Shown: in pieces, positions 33,554 through 41,448 of the stretch
Numbering within the stretch: position 1 is the first letter of the stretch
How the letters are laid out: each line of letters starts with the position of its first letter
Source: Clostridia bacterium
Lineage (GTDB): Bacteria; Bacillota; Clostridia; TANB77; CAG-508
Length of the DNA: 64,000 nt
Assembly: GCA_017512025.1 (NCBI GenBank)
Contig: JAFWHH010000009.1
Location: 62,001 to 126,000, forward strand
Direction of reading: 5' to 3'
Made by a program: the position numbers and the translations under genes
The notes under the pieces: model-generated
Database searches by the model: none
What the model was told of the DNA's origin: nothing
What the model saw: the letters and a program-made list of their open reading frames with translations, nothing else

Positions 33554-34435
33554 TTATGCTCTTGGATGAGCTTTCTTATAAATATTCTTTATTCCTTCAT
33601 CTTGGAATTGCATATATACTTGTGTTGAAGAAATATCTGAATGTCCAAGCATTGTTTGAATAGCTTTTAAATCAGCACCATTTTGTAATAAATGTGTAGC
33701 AAATGAATGTCTTAAAACACCTGGTGTGATTTCTTTATCTATATGAGCTTGCTCTTTATAGAATTTAACTATTTTCCAGAATCCTTGTCTTGTTAATCTC
33801 TTACCATTTATATTAACAAATAGAGATGGTTCATCATCACTCTTAATTAAATATGGTCTAGATTCATCAACATAGTTCTTTAATGCTTTTATAGATAATT
33901 CTCCAAGAGGAATAGTTCTTTGTTTTGTTCCTGTCTTACAAATAACATATCCTTCTTTAACATTAATGTCTTTAATGTCTAGAGAAATGATTTCTGTAAC
34001 TCTCATACCTGTTGCATAAGCAAATTCAAGCATAGCTTTATCTCTAATTCCTTTTAAATCTGTATCCTCTGGTTGTTCAAGTAATAACTCAACTTCCTTA
34101 GTAGATAAAACGTTCGGAATTCTCTTTTCAATTTTTGGAGATTGAACATTTTCTGTTGGATCTTTCTTAATGTTCTTTACTCTTACAGAATATTGATAGA
34201 ATGATCTAATTGATGCTAAATTTCTAGATACTGTAGATGTCTTTTTTCCATTTTCTTGTAAGTATGCTAAATAACCTTTGATAGCTTCTTCATCAACAGT
34301 AGCATAATCAAGATTATTTTTTTCTATATAGTTCTCATATTGACTAATATCTCTCTTATAAGATTGTAGTGTGTTATCTGTTAATTTCTTGTCCTTTTGT
34401 AGGAACTCTAAAAAGTTATTAATTTGCTTCTCCAT
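33554..34435 (-). CDS. xerD: Tyrosine recombinase XerC/XerD
   Basis: 293 residues, the size of Xer proteins. The N-terminal SAM-like DNA-binding domain (NNFLEFLQKDKKLTDNTLQS) precedes the catalytic domain with FAYATGMRVTEIISLDI (Arg I), PGVLRHSFATHLLQNGADLK (His-x-x-Arg), TMLGHSDISSTQVYMQF (His and nucleophile Tyr). It resolves chromosome dimers at dif and could serve other site-specific recombination. No phage or integrative element borders it, and it is the only recombinase in the window. XerC and XerD cannot be told apart with certainty by eye. Confidence 0.92.
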   Translation of the reverse strand: MEKQINNFLEFLQKDKKLTDNTLQSYKRDISQYENYIEKNNLDYATVDEEAIKGYLAYLQENGKKTSTVSRNLASIRSFYQYSVRVKNIKKDPTENVQSPKIEKRIPNVLSTKEVELLLEQPEDTDLKGIRDKAMLEFAYATGMRVTEIISLDIKDINVKEGYVICKTGTKQRTIPLGELSIKALKNYVDESRPYLIKSDDEPSLFVNINGKRLTRQGFWKIVKFYKEQAHIDKEITPGVLRHSFATHLLQNGADLKAIQTMLGHSDISSTQVYMQFQDEGIKNIYKKAHPRA

Positions 34436-34528
34436 TCTTGCTTCTCCTCACTTATTTTTTCAAATTTACATAAACTACATATGTTATATCAAATTAATGC
34501 CCAAAAGTAAATAGTTTTTTTATAATTT

Positions 34529-35188
34529 CTATACAAAATTTATTATTATATCACCAAAAATTAAGGTTGTAAAGTAATATTCTAAAAAAGTTGCAAAAAT
34601 CAAACCAATTGTCATAAAACTTGAGAAAATCGTATGCCTACATATCTCAGCTTTCAAATTCTCTTTATTTCTGTTTATGGTAACTGATTTGTACATTTTC
34701 ATAGCACTAACCATTAATGCTAAATAACATGGAATAGCTATCACATTCTGTATAAGCATTGTACTTGTTGAAAAAACTATTCCCTTTGTTTTTCCCAATG
34801 TAGCAATTATTGCAGATATAGAATATCCAATACACATACCCTTATAAGCAATGCTAATATAAATAATTGGAATACCCACTATAGTTAATCCAGATATCCA
34901 TATTATTCCAGCAAGCTTTAAGTTAGAAATTAATGACTTTATAAATAATTTCTTTCCATCAATTGTATATTCTTTACTTTTAATAGAATCAATAAAATTA
35001 CATATATAACCTGTTATCTCCCTTTTATTTTCTTCGGAAGATTTATTTACTAGCATGACGCCAATTACGATTCCTATAAAAAATATAAGAATCGCAATCA
35101 TATAATCCTTACTATTTTTGCTTATATGCTCTGATATAATCTCTAGAAATTTATTTTTCTTTTTGAAAAATTTTCTTTTGTTTCTCAT
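34529..35188 (-). CDS. spoIIM: Stage II sporulation protein M
   Basis: 219 residues with a basic N-terminus, five or six hydrophobic segments (YMIAILIFFIGIVIGVMLVN, LAGIIWISGLTIVGIPIIYI, IAYKGMCIGYSISAIIATLG) and the SpoIIM family's YKGxxxGY motif. In endospore formers SpoIIM works with SpoIID and SpoIIP in septal peptidoglycan hydrolysis during engulfment. Its presence points to a spore-forming ancestry; sporulation of this organism is not proven by one gene. It stands 86 bases downstream of tmcAL. Confidence 0.9.
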   Translation of the reverse strand: MRNKRKFFKKKNKFLEIISEHISKNSKDYMIAILIFFIGIVIGVMLVNKSSEENKREITGYICNFIDSIKSKEYTIDGKKLFIKSLISNLKLAGIIWISGLTIVGIPIIYISIAYKGMCIGYSISAIIATLGKTKGIVFSTSTMLIQNVIAIPCYLALMVSAMKMYKSVTINRNKENLKAEICRHTIFSSFMTIGLIFATFLEYYFTTLIFGDIIINFV

Positions 35189-35274
35189 TGTTCCTCCAAA
35201 ATATTACAAGAAAAATATACTTTTAATAATTATTATTCTTCTACGTAATAAATAGAACAATGAAAGTAAGAATA

Positions 35275-36513
35275 CTAAATCATAACCATATTTTTAGTGT
35301 AATCTAAACCTGCAATACAGTCATTTTTACAAGCCATTGTATAAATATCTGTTGCAAGCATATCAATATCAAGCATTCTATTATATGTCTTATTAGTATT
35401 TGTATCTTTAAACTTCTTAACAGAAGTTATAATTGGTAATCTAGGATTTGCCTTCTTAATTCTAGAAATAAGCTCTCTTCCATTTTCATTGAATCCTAAA
35501 ATTCTAACATATGGAGTAACTCTTTTCGCCGTCTCAACGTCTTTTTTCTTTATTCCAAGTAAAACACATATTAGAATCCTTTGAATTCTTGATTGAGTAT
35601 ATCTTTTAGATTTAACAATATCTATGAAATCAGATAAATTATTTGTGTAACATGCAGCATTCTTTATATTATTTTCTAATCCTTCATTTACATCTGGAAG
35701 CTCTCTTATCTCTTCAATTGTCATCTTTCTTAGATTGTAAATAATTTGTTTCTCATAATATGATAAATCAAGAATTATATTACCAAGCTCAGTTTCTCTA
35801 CTTAATAATTCGTATGTACTATTTGGTACAACTCTTCTAATCTCTCTAAAATCATTATCAGCTAATAACTTTCTAATTGCAGTAGCACTGGCAAACTCAT
35901 CAACTATTTGATTATCGTTATAATAAACCTTCTCCCTCTTTACTGGAATTGGTTGTATTGTTGACTTAATTTTCTTTAATGATTTTAAATATTCAACAGC
36001 TAAGATATTATTTGGACCATTCAAGATATTTGCATATCTTTCATTATTATCAAAATAAAGCATTAAAGCATTTTCTCTTGCTTTTGGAAAAGATAATCCT
36101 TTTTTAAGCTCTGCACTTAATAAATCTTTATATTGTTTTGGTTCATCACAAACAACACTTGCAATGTTATTTAATGCTCCATAATCCTCTGTCTCTGTTC
36201 CAAAAGATATTGAATCAATAACACCAAGACTATTAAGAATTTTAATAGCTCCAAAAGAAAAACCTTCTGCACTTGAAACACTATATACAGTTGGAAGTTC
36301 TATTACAAGATCTGCTCCATTTAGTAGAGCCATCTCAGCTTTTTTCCATTTATTGACAACTGATGTATTTCCCCTTTGAACAAAGTTGCCGCTTGTAACA
36401 CATATTGTATACTGCGCTTCAGACTTCTCTTTTGCTTTTTCCAAATGATACGCATGACCATTATGGAAAGGATTGTATTCAGCCACAACGCCCAAGATAC
36501 TATTCTCTTTCAT
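35275..36513 (-). CDS. tmcAL: tRNA(Met) cytidine acetate ligase (YlbM/TmcAL)
   Basis: 412 residues, typical length. ILGVVAEYNPFHNGHAYHLE is the nucleotidyltransferase signature with HxGH, and CVTSGNFVQRGNTSVVNKW follows. TmcAL uses acetate and ATP to form N4-acetylcytidine at the wobble position of elongator tRNA-Met, notably without acetyl-CoA. The C-terminal half (GLENNIKNAACYTNNLSDFI, TQSRIQRILICVLLGI) also fits. It reads leftward just past a terminator that ends the preceding small-protein operon. Confidence 0.95.
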   Translation of the reverse strand: MKENSILGVVAEYNPFHNGHAYHLEKAKEKSEAQYTICVTSGNFVQRGNTSVVNKWKKAEMALLNGADLVIELPTVYSVSSAEGFSFGAIKILNSLGVIDSISFGTETEDYGALNNIASVVCDEPKQYKDLLSAELKKGLSFPKARENALMLYFDNNERYANILNGPNNILAVEYLKSLKKIKSTIQPIPVKREKVYYNDNQIVDEFASATAIRKLLADNDFREIRRVVPNSTYELLSRETELGNIILDLSYYEKQIIYNLRKMTIEEIRELPDVNEGLENNIKNAACYTNNLSDFIDIVKSKRYTQSRIQRILICVLLGIKKKDVETAKRVTPYVRILGFNENGRELISRIKKANPRLPIITSVKKFKDTNTNKTYNRMLDIDMLATDIYTMACKNDCIAGLDYTKNMVMI

Positions 36514-36627
36514 AAAACCTCCTTCAAAATATACATAAAATCCTATACATTTATATCAAACATAACAACCATTTGTCAATGCTTCCAATTGTTATTATGT
36601 TTCATTTGTATAATTATTGTAAACTAA

Positions 36628-36651
36628 AAGAGAGGCTGATACTGCCTCTCC
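36628..36651 (-). terminator. Terminator of the radical SAM/small-protein operon
   Basis: GAGAGGC-AGTATCA-GCCTCTCTTTTAG, directly after the stop of the last small membrane protein. Confidence 0.85.
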
Positions 36652-36655
36652 TAAA

Positions 36656-37048
36656 TTAAAACCATCCCAATATGCTACCAACTACAAATAAGACTGCTCC
36701 TGTAAACATTGCAATTATTAGAAGTGTTACGAATATTGAAACAATAACTTTTGTTGATTTTTTGCTCTTAGATGCTTTTGCAAATATGATTAATCCTAGT
36801 AAGAATATTACTGGTACTAAGAAAAATGTTAAACATCTAATTAAGAACATTGAATCTAATTCAAATGAAGATGATGCTTCACTAACTTTGTTTGCAGCAT
36901 GTGCTGTATTATTTACAATATTGTAGTCCTCTGGTGGACCATATAATGCAGATGCATTTGGATCAGCTGCAAATATTTTAGTAGGTAACATCATTAGAGT
37001 TGTACCAAACATCATAAGACCATATTTAATCTTCTTAAGTATCTTCAT
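36656..37048 (-). CDS. Small membrane protein with YGPPE motif, paralogue 4 of 4
   Basis: 130 residues. A signal peptide (KKIKYGLMMFGTTLMMLPTK) ends at IFA, and the mature N-terminus ADPNASALYGPPEDYN carries the shared Y-G/A-x-P motif. A Ser/Asn-rich spacer leads to two membrane helices (CLTFFLVPVIFLLGLIIFAK and VSIFVTLLIIAMFTGAVLF) joined by a Lys-rich loop. It is the last of four tandem paralogues behind a radical SAM/SPASM enzyme and is closest to the one at 37087. Start at 37048 behind GGAGGAAAAAT. I infer a modified, membrane-tethered peptide precursor; no function is known. Confidence 0.8.
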   Translation of the reverse strand: MKILKKIKYGLMMFGTTLMMLPTKIFAADPNASALYGPPEDYNIVNNTAHAANKVSEASSSFELDSMFLIRCLTFFLVPVIFLLGLIIFAKASKSKKSTKVIVSIFVTLLIIAMFTGAVLFVVGSILGWF

Positions 37049-37086
37049 ATTTTTCCTCCTTTCTCCTTTGTATTTATTAAAAATAA

Positions 37087-37485
37087 TTAAAACCAACCTT
37101 GAATACTACCAACAATAAATAATACAGCTCCTGTTAACATGGCAATAACTAATAATGAAACAAATATAGTAACTGCCACTTTAGTAGATTTTTTTCCTTT
37201 AGATGCCTTAGCAAATATTATTAATCCAAGTAAAAATATAATTGGAACTAAAAAGAATGTTAAACATCTTATCCAAAACATCGAATCTGGTTCAAATGAA
37301 GACGATGTTTCTTTGACAGCATTTGTTGTATTCTTTGCAGTATTGGCTGTATTTATTACGAAATCCTCTGGTGGACCATATAAATCTGCTTCATCTCTTC
37401 CTACTGCAAATATCTTAATAGGTAACATCATTAGAGTTGTACCAAATAGTATTAAACTATTTTTAATCTTTTTAACAATTTTCAA
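37087..37485 (-). CDS. Small membrane protein with YGPPE motif, paralogue 3 of 4
   Basis: 132 residues with a TTG start behind TAAGGAGGAAG. Layout as in its neighbour: signal peptide (KNSLILFGTTLMMLPIKIFA), then VGRDEADLYGPPEDFV with the Y-G-P-P-E motif, a Thr/Asn-rich spacer, FLVPIIFLLGLIIFAKASKG and VTIFVSLLVIAMLTGAVLFI helices. It aligns by eye almost residue for residue with the paralogue at 36656, so the two are a recent duplication, yet third-codon positions already differ at many sites, consistent with selection on protein sequence. Confidence 0.8.
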   Translation of the reverse strand: MKIVKKIKNSLILFGTTLMMLPIKIFAVGRDEADLYGPPEDFVINTANTAKNTTNAVKETSSSFEPDSMFWIRCLTFFLVPIIFLLGLIIFAKASKGKKSTKVAVTIFVSLLVIAMLTGAVLFIVGSIQGWF

Positions 37486-37534
37486 GTATCTTCCTCCTTA
37501 ATATACTTTTATATAATTGTATAATTAATTGTAT

Positions 37535-37864
37535 CTAGTAAGTATAATTACTTGTTACATATATAATAAAAAGTGTAGCAATAATTGCAACCGCTATAAT
37601 AATTAGTATTTTAGCTATGTTTTTCATTTTTGACTTTTTATAGAAAACAATTGCCCCAACCAATAATACAAGTGGTATTATTACAAATGATAATATTTTT
37701 AAGAAAAGTTCACTATAACTAAACTCTGGCGTTGGTTCTTCTTTAGGTGCTGCATATAAAGAAACCATCTCTGGCTCCCTTGCCGCAAATATTTTATTAG
37801 GAAGTATCATTAAAGTCGTTCCAAACATTATTAATCCATATTTTATTTTCTTTAATACTTTCAT
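37535..37864 (-). CDS. Small membrane protein with YAAPK motif, paralogue 2 of 4
   Basis: 109 residues. The signal peptide (VLKKIKYGLIMFGTTLMILP) is nearly the same as in the other paralogues, and the mature start AREPEMVSLYAAPKEEPTPE keeps Tyr and Pro of the motif with Ala in place of Gly. Two helices follow (ILSFVIIPLVLLVGAIVFYK, ILIIIAVAIIATLFIIYVT). Shorter spacer than paralogues 3 and 4. The ATG at 37864 lies behind AAAGGTGG; a longer frame to 37939 overlaps the previous gene and is not favoured. Confidence 0.78.
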   Translation of the reverse strand: MKVLKKIKYGLIMFGTTLMILPNKIFAAREPEMVSLYAAPKEEPTPEFSYSELFLKILSFVIIPLVLLVGAIVFYKKSKMKNIAKILIIIAVAIIATLFIIYVTSNYTY

Positions 37865-37904
37865 AACCTTCCACCTTTCACTTTTTATTGTTTTATTATT
37901 AAAA

Positions 37905-38249
37905 TTAATATCTAAATAAGATATATCCAATATACGCACCGATGATAGCTGCTGCTAATCCAATAACTATTAATTTAATCACCTTTCTACATTTTGAATT
38001 TATATAGAAAACCGTAGCACCTATTATTATTATTAATGGAAAAAGATAAATTGTACAAAAAGCTCTTATAAGCCCCTGTATTGTATCCCAAAATCCTAGA
38101 TGAAATTCAGTTTCATCTGGTTTATCTGGCACACCATATATTGGTTCCATTTCTATACTATTTTTGGCATAACTAATTTTAACCGATACTGTTAAAAATA
38201 AAAGACCAATACTGTGTAGTATTCTTTTAATCTTTCTTTTAATTTTCAT
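37905..38249 (-). CDS. Small membrane protein with YGVPD motif, paralogue 1 of 4
   Basis: 114 residues; first small gene after the radical SAM enzyme, 12 bases from its stop. Signal peptide (IKRILHSIGLLFLTVSVKIS) with YA at its end, then KNSIEMEPIYGVPDKPDETE holding Y-G-V-P-D, and two helices (FCTIYLFPLIIIIGATVFYI, LIVIGLAAAIIGAYIGYILF). It is the most divergent paralogue in sequence but keeps the order signal-motif-helix hairpin. The start follows TGAGGTGATTTATAG. Confidence 0.78.
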   Translation of the reverse strand: MKIKRKIKRILHSIGLLFLTVSVKISYAKNSIEMEPIYGVPDKPDETEFHLGFWDTIQGLIRAFCTIYLFPLIIIIGATVFYINSKCRKVIKLIVIGLAAAIIGAYIGYILFRY

Positions 38250-38261
38250 CTATAAATCACC

Positions 38262-39362
38262 TCATTTTTTATCTTCGAATATCATTTTATAAGCACATCT
38301 ATTTTGTTTGTTCTCTTCAAAATTCCATGTATGGAACGCTCCCCCTAAGCAATACTCCCAATTTTTACATTTATTACATTCTTCACATGAAGTTCTATTT
38401 TTATCTCTATATACCTGATACTTATTTTCCCATACATCTTTGAAATTATCTGTTTTAATGTTACCTTGAATTAAGTGTGGAAGCCTTGGAACATCTGGAC
38501 ATACAGATAAATCTCCATTATATAAAATACTCGCAATGCTAATACCTGCTCTACATTGGAAGAAATTCTTTCTAACTTCATTTTCATAATCAATACCAAG
38601 ATATCCTTGGCAGCTATACATTATTTTTAGTTTGCTTTTCTTTCTCTTTTCCTTGATAAAATCTAATAATCTCTTTAAGTCATTACCATCTAGTAGTAAA
38701 TCATCATTATCAATCGCTCTACCAATTGGGTCCATAGAAGCAAGTCTCCAAGAATCTATTCCTAGGTCTTGCATAACTTCATATAACTTTTCTATCTGAT
38801 CAATATTTTTTTTATGGAAAACTGTTGTTACCTGAACATGATCAAAATATTTAGAAGCAACCATTTTTTTGATATTTTCTGTAACAATTTTGTACGATCC
38901 AGGAACACCTCTAAAATCATCATGAGTTTCTTCTAATCCATCTATACTAATTGAAATTGTACTCATGTTTGCTTTCTTAAGTTTTTCAATATTTTCATCA
39001 TTTAGTAGCATACCATTTGAGGTCATCCCCCAATAAAAACCAAGTTCATTGGTTGCATACTCCATAACTTCAAACAAATCTTTTCTCATAAGAGGCTCAC
39101 CGCCTGTTACATTAATCAAGATTTTACTAGCATCCATATCACCCGCAATCTGTTTAAAAGCAGTTTTAATTTCTTCAGTAGTAAGCTCTCCTTCATACTT
39201 CCTACCTTCTGCATTACTACCACAGTGTTTACATTTAAGATTACAAGTTAATGTAGTCTCCCAAAACAAATCTTTAAGCTCATGTTTTTTTCTACATTCT
39301 TCTTTGTATGTCTTGTAAATTTCTTGCTCTCCCATTTTGTATATCTTCTTAAACATCTTCAT
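38262..39362 (-). CDS. Radical SAM/SPASM enzyme, likely RiPP-type peptide maturase
   Basis: 366 residues. The radical SAM cluster motif CNLKCKHCGSNAEGR (CxxxCxxC) lies near residue 42, followed by the NVTGGEPLMRKDLFE motif and ISISIDGLEETHDDFRG. The C-terminal SPASM domain, which binds one or two further Fe-S clusters, shows FQCRAGISI, LSVCPDVPRL, SCEECNKCKNWEYCLGGAF and NRCAYK. SPASM enzymes usually modify peptides or small proteins. Four small membrane proteins with a common Y-x-x-P motif follow within the same operon and are the obvious candidate substrates. The arrangement recalls the 'rSAM/lipoprotein system' (TIGR04133/04134) of Bacteroidota with YGxP lipoproteins, by memory. Confidence 0.92.
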   Translation of the reverse strand: MKMFKKIYKMGEQEIYKTYKEECRKKHELKDLFWETTLTCNLKCKHCGSNAEGRKYEGELTTEEIKTAFKQIAGDMDASKILINVTGGEPLMRKDLFEVMEYATNELGFYWGMTSNGMLLNDENIEKLKKANMSTISISIDGLEETHDDFRGVPGSYKIVTENIKKMVASKYFDHVQVTTVFHKKNIDQIEKLYEVMQDLGIDSWRLASMDPIGRAIDNDDLLLDGNDLKRLLDFIKEKRKKSKLKIMYSCQGYLGIDYENEVRKNFFQCRAGISIASILYNGDLSVCPDVPRLPHLIQGNIKTDNFKDVWENKYQVYRDKNRTSCEECNKCKNWEYCLGGAFHTWNFEENKQNRCAYKMIFEDKK

Positions 39363-39456
39363 CCCCCAATATTATTAATATTTATTACATCTTTTAGATA
39401 CATTAAACTATCTAAATTATTGGTAACTCTTAAGTTTTACTATATATTCTTGTTTT

Positions 39457-40296
39457 TTATTTTTTATTTTCATTTTTTTCAGCTAATAATTTTGGCTCAT
39501 CTGCAAAAAAATCTCTTTTATTAAATCCTGCTGTTAAAAATCTGAAAAAAGCTTTCCTATTTGTAAGCCAGTTAATTTTCACATTATTTTTAGTATTATT
39601 AATCATATTATCAACTAAGAACTTTCCAACTGTCTCTGGTGTATCTCCAAGTATGTTATATACTTTCTTTGTTTTCTCTGAAAGTTTAATTGTATCATTA
39701 ACAAGAGAATGAGTAGTAAATCCAGTTATCATTATTCCTGGACTAAGTTTACCAACTATTACTCCTGTATGTTTTTCTTCAGATTCTTTAGCTAGGCTCT
39801 CTGTAAAATACGTAACAGCTCTTTTACTTGTACCATACATATTAAGACCAAGCATATGCGCATCATTGCTACCATAACCTTCAATATTATAGATAGCACC
39901 ATCATGGTTTTTACTCATCTCTTCCATAGCAATCTTAGAGCCATATATAGCTCCTTTTAAATCAACATCAATAATTGTATCTATCTCATTTAAATCAAGC
40001 TCCCAAATTGCTTTTTGAGGCTGATTAACACCTGCATTATTTATCCATATATCCACCTTGCTAAATACTTTAAGTGAATAATCCATAAGAGCTCTAACAT
40101 CATCATACTTTGATACGTTACATACCTTATATGCAACAAATCCTCTTGATTCAATCTTCTCAAGCTCTTCTTTTGCTTTAACTAAATTTTCCTCTTTTAA
40201 ATCACTAATTACAACATTCCAATTATACTCTCTAAAAAATCTTGCCATATTAAAACCAAGACCTCTGGCACTACCTGTAATTACAACTGTTTTCAT
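39457..40296 (-). CDS. Short-chain dehydrogenase/reductase upstream of the radical SAM enzyme
   Basis: 279 residues, classical SDR: TGSARGLGFNMARFFREYNW (cofactor loop), INNAGVNQPQKAIWEL, NIEGYGSNDAHMLGLNMYGT with YGTSKRAVTYF (catalytic Tyr-x-x-x-Lys), and a C-terminal extension (about 230-279) beyond the usual SDR length, with FRFLTAGFNKRDFFADEPKL. The substrate is unknown. It is transcribed toward the radical SAM gene with a 94-base gap that has a TTTAGATA-TATCTAAA hairpin without a T run. Belonging to the same pathway is possible but unproven. Confidence 0.85.
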   Translation of the reverse strand: MKTVVITGSARGLGFNMARFFREYNWNVVISDLKEENLVKAKEELEKIESRGFVAYKVCNVSKYDDVRALMDYSLKVFSKVDIWINNAGVNQPQKAIWELDLNEIDTIIDVDLKGAIYGSKIAMEEMSKNHDGAIYNIEGYGSNDAHMLGLNMYGTSKRAVTYFTESLAKESEEKHTGVIVGKLSPGIMITGFTTHSLVNDTIKLSEKTKKVYNILGDTPETVGKFLVDNMINNTKNNVKINWLTNRKAFFRFLTAGFNKRDFFADEPKLLAEKNENKK

Positions 40297-40444
40297 TTGT
40301 TATCCCCCTCTTCATTTTTCAAATTAATGTTGCAATATAAGCTATTACATTATATAATCTCATTAATTTGAAAGACTAATAAGTTCCTTACGATAATATG
40401 ATATCACAAAGTAACTTTTATAGTAAAGAGAGGATATTAAAAAT

Positions 40445-40876
40445 ATGGATGAAGTTGTAATTTATACTGATGGCGCATGTTCAGGCAATCCTGGCCCTGG
40501 TGGTTGGGGCGCTGTATTAATCTACAAAGATGTAAAAAAAGAAATATCTGGTGGAGATAAAAATACTACAAACAACATAATGGAAATAACAGCAGTACTT
40601 GAAGCATTAAAACTATTAAAACACCCATGTAAAGTTAATGTATATAGCGATAGTGCTTATGTTGTTAATTGCTTTAATCAAGGATGGATATATAATTGGA
40701 TGAAAAAAGGTTGGAAAACAGCCGGTAATGATCCCGTAAAAAATAAAGAGCTATGGGAAGAATTATATAATCTAACAAAAATCCATGAAGTAACATTCAA
40801 TAAAGTAAAAGGTCATAGTACAAATGAACTAAATAACAGATGTGATGAATTAGCAAGAAACGCAATTCCAGAGTAA
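40445..40876 (+). CDS. rnhA: Ribonuclease HI
   Basis: 143 residues, the expected length. The catalytic acids appear in [20 protein letters not shown] (Asp), [16 protein letters not shown] (Glu), [20 protein letters not shown] (Asp) and [12 protein letters not shown] (Asp). It cleaves the RNA strand of RNA-DNA hybrids. One of the few plus-strand genes; GAGAGGATATT precedes the ATG, and TTGAAA (40368) with GATAAT (40392) may be its promoter. It converges on the cassette F gene, and both share one terminator. Confidence 0.96.
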   Translation: MDEVVIYTDGACSGNPGPGGWGAVLIYKDVKKEISGGDKNTTNNIMEITAVLEALKLLKHPCKVNVYSDSAYVVNCFNQGWIYNWMKKGWKTAGNDPVKNKELWEELYNLTKIHEVTFNKVKGHSTNELNNRCDELARNAIPE

Positions 40877-40881
40877 AATAT

Positions 40882-40914
40882 AAGCGAGGCCGGTATAAAA
40901 CCTGCCTCGCTTAT
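40882..40914. terminator. Shared bidirectional terminator of rnhA and cassette F
   Basis: AAGCGAGGC and GCCTCGCTT with T-rich sides on both strands, between two convergent stop codons. Confidence 0.8.
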
Positions 40915-40918
40915 TTCT

Positions 40919-41218
40919 TCAGTCTGTGCTAGATGCATGACGCCGCTTTACTTCTTTGTATGCGTTAGAAGCAACTTTAAATGCATTCCAGCAATCTGCA
41001 ATCTCTCTGATTGTAGCAATTCCATCACTGAATTCTGTGTGAGCATATGGCATAGTATTGGTTCTGTTCATATAACATTCAAGAGTCATAATCGCATCAA
41101 TACCTGCCTTGATCGCCTCTTTTTCTTTCGGCGTAGCATACACACATTTCTCGATGTCATGAAAGCCCTCCAGTAACAATTGGAGCGAATCTCCGAGATT
41201 CCTATATACGTGTGTCAT
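40919..41218 (-). CDS. Hypothetical helical protein (cassette F)
   Basis: 99 residues, soluble, mostly helical: MTHVYRNLGDSLQLLLEGFH, KEKEAIKAGIDAIMTLECYM, GIATIREIADCWNAFKVASN. No family recognised. Codons are GC-richer than in rnhA. ATG at 41218 behind GGAGATTTTGATT; an in-frame TTG six bases upstream is less likely. Its start context TTTGATTATG is the same as in cassette B, and its leader contains CTTGGGTAAAACCC, sharing CTTGGGTAA with cassette C. Confidence 0.72.
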   Translation of the reverse strand: MTHVYRNLGDSLQLLLEGFHDIEKCVYATPKEKEAIKAGIDAIMTLECYMNRTNTMPYAHTEFSDGIATIREIADCWNAFKVASNAYKEVKRRHASSTD

Positions 41219-41305
41219 AATCAAAATCTCCTTTCTATTTGTTAAAATTTGAATACGCGATTTTCGATAGACACATATGGGTTTTACCCAAGCTGAATAA
41301 GCTAT

Positions 41306-41334
41306 ATTATATTCTACTTTATGTAAATTGTCAA
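41306..41334 (-). promoter_or_regulatory. Sigma-A promoter of cassette F
   Basis: TTGACA at 41334-41329 and TATAAT at 41311-41306, spaced 17, with TTTACATAAAGTA in the spacer (compare cassette C). Confidence 0.85.
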
Positions 41335-41381
41335 CAAATATAAAAGTATGTCAGCATTTACGATATAGTCATAATAAAAGC

Positions 41382-41408
41382 TCCCTAATGTGCTAAGGGA
41401 GCTTTTGT
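41382..41408 (-). terminator. Terminator of the adhesin gene region
   Basis: AAAAGCTCCCTTAGCACATTAGGGAGCTTTT, a stem of ten pairs around TTAGCACATTA-type loop, downstream of the 41449 stop; T runs on both strands. Quoted arms: AAAAGCTCCC and GGGAGCTTTT. Confidence 0.8.
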
Positions 41409-41448
41409 ATCAACTATATATCTTACTATATTTATGCTGTTTTTTTAA

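Noticed and set aside
33554..34435. Integron-type integrase that could move the GC-rich cassettes
   Set aside because: The protein matches ordinary XerC/XerD in length and motifs and lacks an integron-integrase-like insertion; no attC-like repeats follow.
39419..39475. 18-codon ORF (MKIKNKKQEYIVKLKSYQ) as a RiPP precursor before the radical SAM gene
   Set aside because: It overlaps the 3' end of the SDR gene, has no ribosome binding site and is mostly Lys/Asn from A-rich sequence.
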